Counted from the stretch's first letter, positions 52,347 through 61,232 are shown. The stretch: DNA of 64,000 nucleotides from [Muricauda] lutisoli (nom. illeg.) (GCF_017313105.1 NZ_JAFLND010000001.1:1054001-1118000); one strand, 5' to 3'. Notes: generated from the letters alone by a model not told the origin. Numbers and translations: made by a program.

Positions 52347-52736
52347 ATGAAAAAAGTATTTCTATTGCTCCTGTTCCCATTTTTTATGTCGTTTCAATGC
52401 GAGGACGACTTTGTTGACTCTGGATTTGAGACCTCTTATAGTATTGAAAACAGTACCGATACCGATTTGTTTTTAATTGATGATTCCAATCAAATTACGG
52501 AAATAGCGAAGCGATCTTCGATTACCATTGGGTCCACCCTTAATACAGAGACCATTTCTGTAATGCCCTCTGAATCCCTCTTGTTTCAGAGCATTAAAAT
52601 ATATACCTCGGAAAACGATGATTTTTTCTTGAGGTATGAACAAAATCCTATTGACGACGAATCATGGATTTTGAGTGAACCCATGGAAAATGCATTTGAA
52701 TACACCTTGATCATTACAGACCAATTGCTCGATTGA
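52347..52736 (+). CDS. Unknown lipoprotein (129 aa)
   Basis: A 129-residue lipoprotein (FFMSFQCEDD; acidic residues right after the cysteine favour the cell surface). The rest is acidic and beta-rich (FETSYSIENSTDTDLFLIDD). No family recognised. It lies 52 bp behind the serine hydrolase and may be its operon partner. Below it, only 45 bp separate the stop from the convergent glycosyltransferase. Confidence 0.7.
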   Translation: MKKVFLLLLFPFFMSFQCEDDFVDSGFETSYSIENSTDTDLFLIDDSNQITEIAKRSSITIGSTLNTETISVMPSESLLFQSIKIYTSENDDFFLRYEQNPIDDESWILSEPMENAFEYTLIITDQLLD

Positions 52737-52781
52737 CGTCCCAAGTAGTTAAGTATATATCGGAGTTGGTTTGTTCAAGAA

Positions 52782-54017
52782 TCAACCTTTATTCTTCTCC
52801 TCAATCCATTTAGCCATATACTTGGTACTGGACATTGTTTGGTGCTGCAATAATCTCCCTATAAAATTTTGCTGACGATGGATTTCCAAAGATTTGCTTA
52901 GTTGTTGTATCTGTTCTTTAAGTTGGTCCTGCAAAATTTGTTTATCATAAAAAGTTCGAAGCAATTCAAAACCCTGTTTTTGGGCTTGTTCCCATAGTTC
53001 TTGACCTTGATGCAATTCCACCGCAGCTTGTGCAAATTCATCCCAATCATCCGCAATGGTTCCATTCCAAGGTAGGTCAGCGTGCATTCCCTCTGCTCCT
53101 ATCTTGGTTGTAACGCTAGGAGTGCCCACCCGCATTGCATCCAATAATTTGCCTTTGATGCCTGCACCAAACTGCAAAGGAGCCAATACAACCCTTGCAT
53201 TTTTCAGTACAGTTGCCACATTATCGGCCCAGCCTTCAATATAGAACCCTGATTTGGGATGGTGCATTTCGTTCACTTGTTGTGGCAAATACGCACCATA
53301 AATATGGATTTCCGCATTTGGCAGATGCTTTCGTACGTTGGGCCAAATCTCTTGCTTCAGCACTTTGACCGCATCAATATTCGGCCCGTGTTTTCCATTA
53401 CCAATGCTAACAAAACCTTTTCTAGCTTCAAACGGTACAAATTGGTCTTTGGATGTGGCTGAAACATCTACCATAAAAGGCAAATACAGCAACAAGTTCG
53501 ATGGAATATTAAGTTCTTGTTGTAAAATTTCCATTTCGTACGTGGAAATCATCAAACTTATGTCACAACGGTACATACTGGCCGTCTCTCGTAACGTCAT
53601 GGGATGGTTTTTCCAATCATCGATCCCAAAGGGTTTTCCTTTTTTGTGGGCCTCTTCCCTAGCCTTTCGCAAAGCGTGGAGATCTTCCGTATTTAGAATC
53701 CGAATAGCCTGAGGTGCAAATTCTGCCACTCTCCAGCCAAATTGTTCTTCGACCATAAAACGATCGAACAACACAAGGTCGGGAGAAAGTTCCCTCACAA
53801 AAGCATCAAAACTGGAATGGTTGAGCTGTATGGGAACTTCGGTGATTCCCATTTTTTCCAAATCCAGACTATACTCGGTTTTACTGGCCGTACTGGCAAA
53901 GGTTATATCGTAGCCAAAAGTTAAAAAAGCCTCCAATAACTGTTGCATGCGACATCCCGCAGCCGTTGTTGTGGGTTCTGGCCAAACATAACCAATGACA
54001 AGCAGTTTTTTTAACAT
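52782..54017 (-). CDS. GT4-type glycosyltransferase
   Basis: A 411-residue cytosolic glycosyltransferase with GT-B fold. The N-terminal LLVIGYVWPEPTTTAAGCR carries the usual glycine-rich loop; the donor-binding domain has GNGKHGPNIDAVKVLK and PLQFGAGIKGKLLDAMRVG.. with the E/D-x7-E-like GAEGM region. A long coiled-coil-like C-terminus follows (about 365-411). Product unknown; no other glycan genes are adjacent. Confidence 0.87.
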   Translation of the reverse strand: MLKKLLVIGYVWPEPTTTAAGCRMQQLLEAFLTFGYDITFASTASKTEYSLDLEKMGITEVPIQLNHSSFDAFVRELSPDLVLFDRFMVEEQFGWRVAEFAPQAIRILNTEDLHALRKAREEAHKKGKPFGIDDWKNHPMTLRETASMYRCDISLMISTYEMEILQQELNIPSNLLLYLPFMVDVSATSKDQFVPFEARKGFVSIGNGKHGPNIDAVKVLKQEIWPNVRKHLPNAEIHIYGAYLPQQVNEMHHPKSGFYIEGWADNVATVLKNARVVLAPLQFGAGIKGKLLDAMRVGTPSVTTKIGAEGMHADLPWNGTIADDWDEFAQAAVELHQGQELWEQAQKQGFELLRTFYDKQILQDQLKEQIQQLSKSLEIHRQQNFIGRLLQHQTMSSTKYMAKWIEEKNKG

Positions 54018-54069
54018 GCTAAATTATAGGTACATGGGTAAAAGGTAAAAGTACTACGTGCAAATTCAA

Positions 54070-54118
54070 TAGTCAAAGCCATTTAGATGCTACTTCGACT
54101 GCGCTCATGCTGATAGCT
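54070..54118. repeat. Extragenic repeat of the CTTCGACTGCGCTCA type
   Basis: ACTTCGACTGCGCTCATGC (about 54091-54109) lies in the gap between the glycosyltransferase and helicase genes. This matches a short repeat class widespread in flavobacterial intergenic DNA (from general knowledge). No second full copy in this window. Confidence 0.4.
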
Positions 54119-54155
54119 CTTTGTGTCAAGAAATCGATCAATCCAAAAATCTGCC

Positions 54156-55667
54156 TTACATTTTTGCCGCGAACATTTTGGATATGCTGGACCGCAATTT
54201 TCGCTCATAGTCCTCCTCCAACCACTCCTTATAGTTTTTGGTATTGTTCATGATACAATAAGAATACTGCTTTACTCGATATTGGATTTCATCCTTCAAC
54301 TCCTTGGCCAAAATACGGGCATCGAACACATCCTCGCTATTCTCCACACAAATCTGGGCATGCTGTTCAATACTTTTTTCCAATACGAGCTTGGATTTTT
54401 TGCCTTGGGCAAAGATTTTCTTGTATTCCTCTTTTACATCAAAAGAGATGTTGTCGGACTTGCTAAACTTGGCGCGAAGTTCTTCGGGCATCTCGTAAAC
54501 AAATTCACGTTCGATTTCTTCATCATTCTTGATATTCTCCAAATAGAAATCTGGAAAATAAAAGATTTCTTGCCAATCCACTGGTGCATCCCAAGGTCCA
54601 AAACGGGCAATATTGTTACCCATATCAATTACATTGAACTCATTTTTATTCGGCAAAACCCTAGAGCCCCTACCGATCATTTGAAAATATAGCGTAAGTG
54701 ATCGAGTAGCCCTGTTCAATATGATGCTTTCCACCGTTGGTTCATCAAAGCCAGTGGTCAAGATACTTACCGAGGTCAAAATAGCATCGGGGGTTTCGGC
54801 AAACCACTCTAAAATCTCTTTCCGTTCGGTCGCGGTGTTTTTATTGTCCAAGTGCCTAACGTTGTACCCCGCTTTTTTAAAGGTCTCGTATACGTAAAGG
54901 GAGGTGTTGATACCGTTGTTGAAAATAAGTGTTTTGGTGCCTTTGGCAATTTCCTCGTAGGCTGTCAGTAATTTGCCCAACATGCTGTGGGCACTATAAA
55001 ACTCGTCCGATGATTTTACGGTATAATCCCCGTTGATGCCCAGTTTTAGCGTGCGTAGGCTCACATCGTAGTTGTAAAGATTGGCCTTGGCCAGGAAATT
55101 TTTATCGATCAACGATTGTATGGATTCACCAATGATCAAGTGCTTGTAGTTATCCTTCATCGGGAGTTTGATGTTGGAACTCAGAGGGGTTGCCGTTACG
55201 CCCAAAATGGTGGATTTATCAAAGTACTTGAACAGCTTTCTAAAAGAATTGTAGTGGGCCTCATCAATGATCACCAAACCGATATTGTTGATTTTCACCT
55301 TTTCTTCCTGCAGTCGATTGTTCAAGGTTTCCACCATGGCCACAAAGCACATGTAATCATCCTGATCGTAAAGTTCTTTTACTTCACTATTGATGACCTT
55401 GTTGGCCACTCCGAAACCTTTCAGCATTTTAGAGGTTTGTTTACTGAGCTCAATACGATGCGTCAGTACCATTACTTTTTTGCCCGTACGCTCGATAAAC
55501 CGTCTGGCAATCTCTGAAAACACCACAGTTTTACCTCCGCCCGTGGGCAATTGGTACAAAATATTGGTGCCCTCCGGAAGCTTGTCCAGCTGGGTAAAGA
55601 TTTTATTCAGGTCTTCTTCCTGATAATCGTATAATGTTTTCTTCTTGATTTCTTTGTTTACCTCCAA
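54156..55667 (-). CDS. SF2 DEAD/DEAH-type helicase (SSL2-like)
   Basis: A 503-residue superfamily 2 helicase. Walker A: LPTGGGKTVVFSEIARR; DEAH box: VIIDEAHYNSF; motif III: LGVTATPLS; motif VI: YFQMIGRGSRVLPN. About 100 residues at the C-terminus (KLVLEKSIEQHAQICVENS) form a helical extension. This is the type I-restriction/SSL2-like stand-alone group acting on nucleic acids; no methylase or specificity gene is nearby. The start is a TTG (55665-55667), since an in-frame TAA lies five codons upstream and no ATG is available. Confidence 0.87.
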   Translation of the reverse strand: MEVNKEIKKKTLYDYQEEDLNKIFTQLDKLPEGTNILYQLPTGGGKTVVFSEIARRFIERTGKKVMVLTHRIELSKQTSKMLKGFGVANKVINSEVKELYDQDDYMCFVAMVETLNNRLQEEKVKINNIGLVIIDEAHYNSFRKLFKYFDKSTILGVTATPLSSNIKLPMKDNYKHLIIGESIQSLIDKNFLAKANLYNYDVSLRTLKLGINGDYTVKSSDEFYSAHSMLGKLLTAYEEIAKGTKTLIFNNGINTSLYVYETFKKAGYNVRHLDNKNTATERKEILEWFAETPDAILTSVSILTTGFDEPTVESIILNRATRSLTLYFQMIGRGSRVLPNKNEFNVIDMGNNIARFGPWDAPVDWQEIFYFPDFYLENIKNDEEIEREFVYEMPEELRAKFSKSDNISFDVKEEYKKIFAQGKKSKLVLEKSIEQHAQICVENSEDVFDARILAKELKDEIQYRVKQYSYCIMNNTKNYKEWLEEDYERKLRSSISKMFAAKM

Positions 55668-55695
55668 AGGGAAAATGCGTTATGGATTCTTAAAT

Positions 55696-55724
55696 AAAAA
55701 ACCCTACAAAATTAGGGGTTTTTT
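55696..55724. terminator. Terminator-like hairpin with no obvious gene
   Basis: AAAAAACCCTA-CAAAAT-TAGGGGTTTTTT (one bulged G) lies 29 bp before the helicase start on minus and 187 bp before rpoD on plus. Neither strand has a gene ending just here, so it may be a remnant or act as a 5' leader element. Confidence 0.6.
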
Positions 55725-55910
55725 GTGCTTGAGACCAATACTCGGATGCTTTTATATCAAAATTGTATCAACAATTAAAAATTGACCACTTTTTTACATA
55801 AATCCCCTATTTGCTCATAACATTTTGATAAGAATAACATTTTCGACTTGGAAAAATGGAGATTATAATGTATAATGATAGCTTATAACACTAGAAAACC
55901 AGATATAAGA

Positions 55911-56774
55911 ATGAGGCAGCTAAAAATCATCAAACAGGTCACGAACCGAGAGTCTAAATCGCTTGACAAATACTTGCAGGATATCAGTAAGATCGATTTG
56001 ATCACCGCGCAGGAAGAAGTTGAGCTAGCACAGAAGATCAGGGCCGGTGACCAAGCTGCTTTGGAAAAATTGACCAACGCCAACCTTAGGTTTGTGGTCT
56101 CCGTGGCAAAGCAATACCAAAACCAAGGGCTAAAATTGCCCGATTTGATCAACGAAGGTAATGTGGGGCTGGTAAAAGCGGCCAAACGTTTTGATGAAAC
56201 CCGTGGGTTTAAGTTTATTTCCTACGCGGTTTGGTGGATACGCCAGTCCATTCTGCAGGCCTTGGCAGAGCAATCACGTGTGGTTCGACTTCCCTTGAAC
56301 AAGATCGGGTCCATCAACAAGATAAAAAAGACCTTCTCTTACTTGGAACAAGCCCACGAGCGTCCGCCATCTCCAGAAGAGATTGCCAAAGAATTGGATA
56401 TGACGGTTTCCGAAGTAAAACAATCATTAAAGAATACTGGGCGTCACGTGTCCATGGATGCTCCGCTAAAAGAAGGGGAAACATCCAATTTATATGATGT
56501 ACTGAATGCCGGCGACTCGCCAAAACCGGATAAAGGCTTAATGCACCAGTCTTTGAATACCGAAATAAACAGAGCTTTGGATACCTTGTCGCCAAGAGAA
56601 GCAGATGTGGTCAGGCTTTATTATGGGATTGGTGACCAACCATCCATGACCTTGGAAGAAATCGGTACTACCTTTGATTTGACCAGGGAGCGTGTGAGAC
56701 AGATCCGTGAAAAGGCAATTAGAAAATTGAGGCACACCTCAAAAAGCAAAATTTTGAAATCTTATTTAGGATAA
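55911..56774 (+). CDS. rpoD: Primary sigma factor RpoD (SigA)
   Basis: A 287-residue sigma-70 of the short Bacteroidota type that directs RNA polymerase to housekeeping TAnnTTTG promoters. ATG 55911 gives the canonical [20 protein letters not shown] start (the frame is open upstream but not conserved-looking). Regions 1.2, 2 ([39 protein letters not shown]), 3 and 4 ([20 protein letters not shown]) are intact. It is the more canonical of two RpoD-like genes in the window. Followed by a strong terminator shared with a convergent small-gene cluster. Confidence 0.95.
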   Translation: MRQLKIIKQVTNRESKSLDKYLQDISKIDLITAQEEVELAQKIRAGDQAALEKLTNANLRFVVSVAKQYQNQGLKLPDLINEGNVGLVKAAKRFDETRGFKFISYAVWWIRQSILQALAEQSRVVRLPLNKIGSINKIKKTFSYLEQAHERPPSPEEIAKELDMTVSEVKQSLKNTGRHVSMDAPLKEGETSNLYDVLNAGDSPKPDKGLMHQSLNTEINRALDTLSPREADVVRLYYGIGDQPSMTLEEIGTTFDLTRERVRQIREKAIRKLRHTSKSKILKSYLG

Positions 56775-56793
56775 GATATTAAGCTGTTGAAAA

Positions 56794-56830
56794 TAAAAAA
56801 GGGGATGCTGTTGTCAGCATCCCCTTTTTT
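56794..56830. terminator. Bidirectional terminator between rpoD and the micro-ORF cluster
   Basis: A 10-bp GC-rich stem GGGGATGCTG / CAGCATCCCC with TTGT loop (56801-56824), A6 before and T6 after. Confidence 0.92.
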
Positions 56831-56848
56831 ATGATATAAACTTAAACA

Positions 56849-56950
56849 TCATGGTTTGCTCAAAAGACTAATATCAAAATCAGTGAGCATGTCTTTCAAA
56901 TCTTGAATAAAATTCAAATAAGCTGTGTTTTCTTTGTTATTGTTTTTCAT
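56849..56950 (-). CDS. Micro-ORF B (33 aa), paralogue of micro-ORF A
   Basis: A 33-codon frame from ATG (56950-56948) to TGA. It reads KENTAYLNFIQDLKDMLTDF.. and aligns with micro-ORF A over Y-L-x-F-[LI]-Q-[ED]-L-x-[ED]-[IM]-L-T. It is predicted to be one amphipathic acidic helix. It sits 27 bp behind micro-ORF A, at the end of a minus-strand cluster bounded by the rpoD terminator. Being two similar frames in tandem argues for real genes. Confidence 0.6.
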   Translation of the reverse strand: MKNNNKENTAYLNFIQDLKDMLTDFDISLLSKP

Positions 56951-56977
56951 GGTAACAAGTTTTGGGGTGGTTGTCTA

Positions 56978-57076
56978 CTATAGGTAATCAAGTTCGGCAA
57001 GCTCGTTAACTGTCAAAATTTCGTTCAGTTCTTGTAAAAAGGCCAAATACTCTTCTCCGTAGGTGTCGTATAACAT
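56978..57076 (-). CDS. Micro-ORF A (32 aa), paralogue of micro-ORF B
   Basis: A 32-codon frame from ATG (57076-57074) to TAG. It reads DTYGEEYLAFLQELNEILTV then NELAELDYL: one acidic amphipathic helix. Its core matches micro-ORF B at 10 of 13 positions if similar residues are counted. It lies 108 bp behind the HEAT-like gene on the same strand. No known family recognised. Confidence 0.6.
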   Translation of the reverse strand: MLYDTYGEEYLAFLQELNEILTVNELAELDYL

Positions 57077-57184
57077 GATAATCTTTGGTTTTTGTTCGGG
57101 GTTTTAGGTATAACGTTAATTCATTTTAAAGATTATTCCATAATCAAGAAATGTGGTGTACATCCTATTTTGAGTGGTGTAGTC

Positions 57185-57544
57185 CTATTCTTTTTTCATA
57201 TTTAAAATGTCCAGTTCCACTTCAAAATCAAGGTCCTTATCAACTTTACTTGGCCTTATATCAAATTCATCGTAGATAAAGCAAAGGTTCATCGGCAACC
57301 TTCTTCTCTCTGTATTGGACATTACACCAAGTTTGGATTGCAATTCCTTTTTTATTTCAAAAGCTTTATTACTTATTTTGGGGTCGTCATGAGACTCCAG
57401 CTCGGCAAGAAAAGGTATTTCTTTCCTATCCCCCACTTTTAGCATTTCATCCATCAACATTAATCGGCATTCCATATCCTTGGCGTGCTGAAACAATGGA
57501 TAAAATATACTTTGTAGGTACTTTGGAAGTTCTTTGCTTGCCAT
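57185..57544 (-). CDS. Small HEAT-repeat-like protein (119 aa)
   Basis: A 119-residue cytosolic protein. Residues about 28-72 follow the HEAT-repeat pattern (LMLMDEMLKVGDRKEIPFL, then AELESHDDPKISNKAFEIKK), a helical protein-binding hairpin; the C-terminal half is acidic with short strands (LDFEVELDILNMKKE). No exact family recognised. It is 12 bp behind the Hpt-like gene, in the same minus-strand cluster. Confidence 0.65.
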   Translation of the reverse strand: MASKELPKYLQSIFYPLFQHAKDMECRLMLMDEMLKVGDRKEIPFLAELESHDDPKISNKAFEIKKELQSKLGVMSNTERRRLPMNLCFIYDEFDIRPSKVDKDLDFEVELDILNMKKE

Positions 57545-57556
57545 GTTCGGGGTATT

Positions 57557-58360
57557 TTACATAGTTCTGAATATTTCCATTTCAAAATCTATCTGCTCCT
57601 GAATACGTGGATATTCCTGTAGAAACTGGTCATACAGAAAATTAAGATGCTTTACATCTTTGTCCGTTTTACACAATCTTGAAACCTGTTGGATAACTTC
57701 CAAAAGACCAAAAGCCTTCATCATTCGAAGTGATGGTATGATTTTTTGGCATGAAAGTTCCAGTTCCGCAAAGTTTTCGTTGATCAGATTGACTTTGGCA
57801 CTGCCGATAAACTCAAAAATATTTTGTTTGAACATGCGGACCAGTTCTTCCAGCAATTCCATTTGTCCCATACAGTCCTCCAAAACAGGCTGTAGATCAA
57901 CACTTTGAGAGGAAAACCCAGCCTGAAGGCTCTTTTCTATAAATTCAAAATCGGACATACGCTCTGTATCTTTACGCTGACCTTGATCTTTTTCAGCTGT
58001 TTGCTGCACCAGTTTCTTTAATTCTTCTACTATTTCTTGCTGATCTTTGGAAAGGGGTGTCCCTTCCAAGGCCTGAATCAACGATAAAAGTTTACCACTA
58101 CAGTTTTGGTCGGAGTCTTTGGTGTCAAGACTTTGAATACCTACTTTTTTGTAGATGCTTTCGAGCTGTTTCATTTCAGAAACACCAAAAACCTTATTCT
58201 CCAGTCCTATTTTAAAGACTTCAAAAGATTTTTTGAGCTCTCCAGCCTCAACCACACCCAGTTCTTCATAGGAGAACGAGCTCAATCCGATTTCCAACTT
58301 TTCTAGATATGTTAACAGTTCACGTGTTCTCAACTTATTGCTATAAAGGTTATTAATCAT
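57557..58360 (-). CDS. Hpt-like protein lacking the phospho-histidine
   Basis: A 267-residue cytosolic protein. Residues about 160-265 match the four-helix histidine phosphotransfer (Hpt) domain of Bacteroidota in its layout: LLEELVRMFKQNIFEFIGSA, then a segment where the active HKIK is expected. Here it reads LSCQKIIPSLRMMKAFG, with Gln205 in place of His. The N-terminal 100 residues are helical and not recognised; a glutamine-rich linker joins them. It may be a pseudo-Hpt that sequesters a response regulator rather than passing phosphate. It leads the cluster of a HEAT-like gene and two micro-ORFs. Confidence 0.7.
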   Translation of the reverse strand: MINNLYSNKLRTRELLTYLEKLEIGLSSFSYEELGVVEAGELKKSFEVFKIGLENKVFGVSEMKQLESIYKKVGIQSLDTKDSDQNCSGKLLSLIQALEGTPLSKDQQEIVEELKKLVQQTAEKDQGQRKDTERMSDFEFIEKSLQAGFSSQSVDLQPVLEDCMGQMELLEELVRMFKQNIFEFIGSAKVNLINENFAELELSCQKIIPSLRMMKAFGLLEVIQQVSRLCKTDKDVKHLNFLYDQFLQEYPRIQEQIDFEMEIFRTM

Positions 58361-58460
58361 TCTAAAAATGTTGATAAAACCTACGGATTACAATTTATTG
58401 TTCCGTAGCATTCGTATTTTGTTGTCAAATTGCTTTATTTGTATGTGTAAAAAACCAACC

Positions 58461-59744
58461 ATGAAATATTTTTATCTACTCCTAAGCATTACGCTATTTA
58501 TCTCCTGCGGAGAAAAAAAACAAGAAAAGACCGAAACCTTGGAAGAAAAAGCCCAACGGATTCACGATTCCGTGATTACGATTGACACGCATGATGACAT
58601 CAACGTTCAAAATTTTACGGACAGTATTAACTATACCCAAAAATTGGACACCCAAGTCAACCTTCCCAAAATGAAAGAAGGTGGTTTGGATGTGGCTTGG
58701 TTAGTGGTGTACACAGGTCAGGACACTTTGACTGCCGAAGGTTATGCCAAAGCTTCCGAAAATGCAATCTCCAAATTCGAGGCCATACATAAGTTGTGTG
58801 AGGAAATTGCTCCGGATCAAATTGAATTGGCACTTACCTCCGACGATGTGAGAAGAATTGTGTCAGCTGGGAAAAGAGTGGCCATGATCGGTGTTGAGAA
58901 TGCTTATCCCATTGGTGAAGACCTCTCTAAAATTGAAGAATACCAGCAACGCGGCGCCCGCTATATGTCGCTTGCTCACAATGGACATAGCCAGTTTAGC
59001 GACTCCAATACAGGAGAGCGAGACAGTGTTTGGCTTCACGATGGATTGAGCGAACTTGGTAAGAAGGCCGTTGCAGAAATGAACCGAGTTGGAATAATGA
59101 TCGATGTTTCCCATCCGTCCAAAGAAGCCATGAAACAAATGATCGAACTTACCAAAGCCCCTATCATTGCTTCACATTCTTCTGCCAGAGCACTTTGCGG
59201 CCATAGCCGTAACTTGGATGACGAGCAATTAATGCTTTTGAAAGAAAATGGAGGGGTTGTGCAGACCGTAGCCTTTAGTTCTTACTTGAATACTGAAAAA
59301 CACGAAGCCCGTGCTGCCTACATGACAGAAATCTATAAAAAAGTAGCCGACTCCTTGGATGTTGCTTGGTACGAGCGTTCTCAATTTGGTTCTTTAACGG
59401 ACGAACAGCGCGAAGAATTCTTTGCCAACTACAGAAATATTAGGAACATTGGCGAAGAATTGGCAGCAACCGACCCCAATGTGCCACCCGCAGTAAACGT
59501 GTCCGATTTTGTGGACCACATAGACTATATGGTGGACTTGATCGGTATTGACCACGTGGGTATCAGCTCTGATTTTGACGGAGGTGGTGGCATTGAGGGG
59601 TGGTCGGATGCATCCGAAACCTTCAACGTAACCTTGGAACTGGTAAAAAGAGGTTATACCGAAGAAGAAATAGCCAAATTATGGGGTGGCAACTTATTAC
59701 GAGTACTGGACGAGGTTCAGGCCGTAGCCAAAACCATGGGCTAA
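58461..59744 (+). CDS. M19 membrane dipeptidase-like lipoprotein
   Basis: A 427-residue zinc dipeptidase (renal dipeptidase family) that splits dipeptides, some L-D or beta-lactam-like. ATG 58461 gives a lipoprotein signal (LLSITLFISCGEK). Metal site: VITIDTHDDINVQNF (HxD), AMIGVENAYPIG (Glu), SLAHNGHSQFSD, IIASHSSARALCGHSRNLDD and the aspartate in DHVGISSDFDGGG. Full length. Its stop overlaps the convergent thioesterase stop by 4 bp. Confidence 0.92.
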   Translation: MKYFYLLLSITLFISCGEKKQEKTETLEEKAQRIHDSVITIDTHDDINVQNFTDSINYTQKLDTQVNLPKMKEGGLDVAWLVVYTGQDTLTAEGYAKASENAISKFEAIHKLCEEIAPDQIELALTSDDVRRIVSAGKRVAMIGVENAYPIGEDLSKIEEYQQRGARYMSLAHNGHSQFSDSNTGERDSVWLHDGLSELGKKAVAEMNRVGIMIDVSHPSKEAMKQMIELTKAPIIASHSSARALCGHSRNLDDEQLMLLKENGGVVQTVAFSSYLNTEKHEARAAYMTEIYKKVADSLDVAWYERSQFGSLTDEQREEFFANYRNIRNIGEELAATDPNVPPAVNVSDFVDHIDYMVDLIGIDHVGISSDFDGGGGIEGWSDASETFNVTLELVKRGYTEEEIAKLWGGNLLRVLDEVQAVAKTMG

Positions 59745-60160
59745 GAAGTAGCTTTTTGTTCTTCTTTTTCCTTTTTGGCCAAGCGGTCCTTAACGTATTC
59801 TATCTTCGTTTTGCCGTGGGCCTTGGGATTACCGTTGTCGTCCAAGTTCACCATAATGATATTGTCAACCGTGACAATACTTTCGTGGGTCATCTTATTT
59901 CTAACTTCACAATTCAGTGAAATGGAGGTGACCCCGAATTTTATCACTTCGATACCAATTTCTATGATATCGCCCTCGCGGGCAGTGCTCATAAAATTGA
60001 TTTCGGACATGTATTTTGTAACAATTTTTTTGTTCTCAAGTTGGATAATGCTATACAACGCAGCCTCTTCATCAATCCAAGCCAATACCTTTCCTCCAAA
60101 AAGAGTTCCATTGGCATTCAAATCTCCTGGTTTTACCCATTTTCGTGAATGAAATCGCAT
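59741..60160 (-). CDS. Hotdog-fold acyl-CoA thioesterase
   Basis: A 139-residue acyl-CoA thioesterase (YciA/BFIT-like) that hydrolyses acyl-CoA to acid and CoA in the cytosol. The family signature NANGTLFGGKVLAWIDEEAA is present (catalytic Asp/Glu), followed by the beta-strand region EGDIIEIGIEVIKFG. The C-terminus is lysine-rich. Monocistronic, convergent with the dipeptidase. Confidence 0.93.
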   Translation of the reverse strand: MRFHSRKWVKPGDLNANGTLFGGKVLAWIDEEAALYSIIQLENKKIVTKYMSEINFMSTAREGDIIEIGIEVIKFGVTSISLNCEVRNKMTHESIVTVDNIIMVNLDDNGNPKAHGKTKIEYVKDRLAKKEKEEQKATS

Positions 60161-60332
60161 AGTTGAAACGTTTAGAATTCTAGTACAAAGTTAGATCAAT
60201 CCGTTGAAGATGGTTCTTCTTAACCCCTTTAATTTATGCGAATTACGAATTTGAAATATTTCGCACTGGGCAAGTATTGAGTAAACAATTTTAAATACCC
60301 AAGATTTTAAACTTGATCAATTTGGGGCCTAT

Positions 60333-61232
60333 TTAATCAAATAAACGCTTTTGTGGGGGCAAAGTGGTTTTGGGAATGTGCAAATCAAAACCTAATTTTT
60401 CGTTTAGCCGCTTTATGAAATAGGCGGACAACAAAGGTGATTCCAACTCAAGGTTTTGATGCACAAAGAAATGAATGTTTTCCAATCCCATGGACATCCA
60501 AGAAGACAAACGATCGACCCAATCATCCAAACGGGAATAATCGGATTCGTGATTGGCACCAACATATCGAACAAAAGCCTCATTCTTGGTCATTAGCATG
60601 TGCATAAGGTCTCTCCTGCCAGATGTATCCACCAAAATATTGGCAATGTTGTTTTCTTCCAATAAATGATAAAGTTCATCGGCCACTTTTTGATCGTTGA
60701 ACCAATCGGTGTGCCGAAACTCCATGGCCAAAGGAAACTCTTTGGGCCAGTATTCCACAAAACGGACTACCCTATCCCAATTTTTAGGTCCGAAGTTATT
60801 GTGCATTTGCAGAAAAATAGTCCCCAACTTTTCTCTCAATAGAGGGGTTACTTCCAGATATCGGTCTGCTGCTTCCAATGCCTTATCGTTCATTCGTCGA
60901 AGATGGCTTACTTCCCTGGTCATCTTAGGAAAGAATTTAAAACCCTCTGGAGTCTTGTCATACCATTTTTCATACTGTTCGGCAGGAAATATACGATAGA
61001 AGGTGGCATTCAATTCAATACTGTTGAACTGAGTGGAATAATAGGCCAATTCATCCTTTGTGCCTCTTGGATAGAAATTTTTGAGTTCCTGCCTGTTCCA
61101 CTTGGCGCAGCCCACATGTATTTTGGTTTTTGCACCTGTCTTGTTTTTAGATAGTACTACATGGGTATCGGGATGGTCGGGTGGTATGGTAAAGTCTATA
61201 AGTTCTGGATGGTCTACTTTTCCGAATTTCAT
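60333..61232 (-). CDS. DUF72 family protein
   Basis: A 299-residue TIM-barrel protein of the DUF72 family, function unknown. Typical motifs: HVGCAKWNRQELKNFYPRG, FNSIELNATFYRIFPAEQ, EGFKFFPKMTREVSH, LGTIFLQMHNNFGP and LAMEFRHTDWF. The N-terminal extension of about 30 residues before the domain is normal in Bacteroidota. Upstream 44 bp on the same strand is a membrane protein gene. Confidence 0.92.
   Translation of the reverse strand: MKFGKVDHPELIDFTIPPDHPDTHVVLSKNKTGAKTKIHVGCAKWNRQELKNFYPRGTKDELAYYSTQFNSIELNATFYRIFPAEQYEKWYDKTPEGFKFFPKMTREVSHLRRMNDKALEAADRYLEVTPLLREKLGTIFLQMHNNFGPKNWDRVVRFVEYWPKEFPLAMEFRHTDWFNDQKVADELYHLLEENNIANILVDTSGRRDLMHMLMTKNEAFVRYVGANHESDYSRLDDWVDRLSSWMSMGLENIHFFVHQNLELESPLLSAYFIKRLNEKLGFDLHIPKTTLPPQKRLFD

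Noticed and set aside
54156..55667. Type I or III restriction-modification locus around the helicase
   Set aside because: No methylase, specificity subunit or nuclease gene on either side; neighbours are a glycosyltransferase and rpoD.
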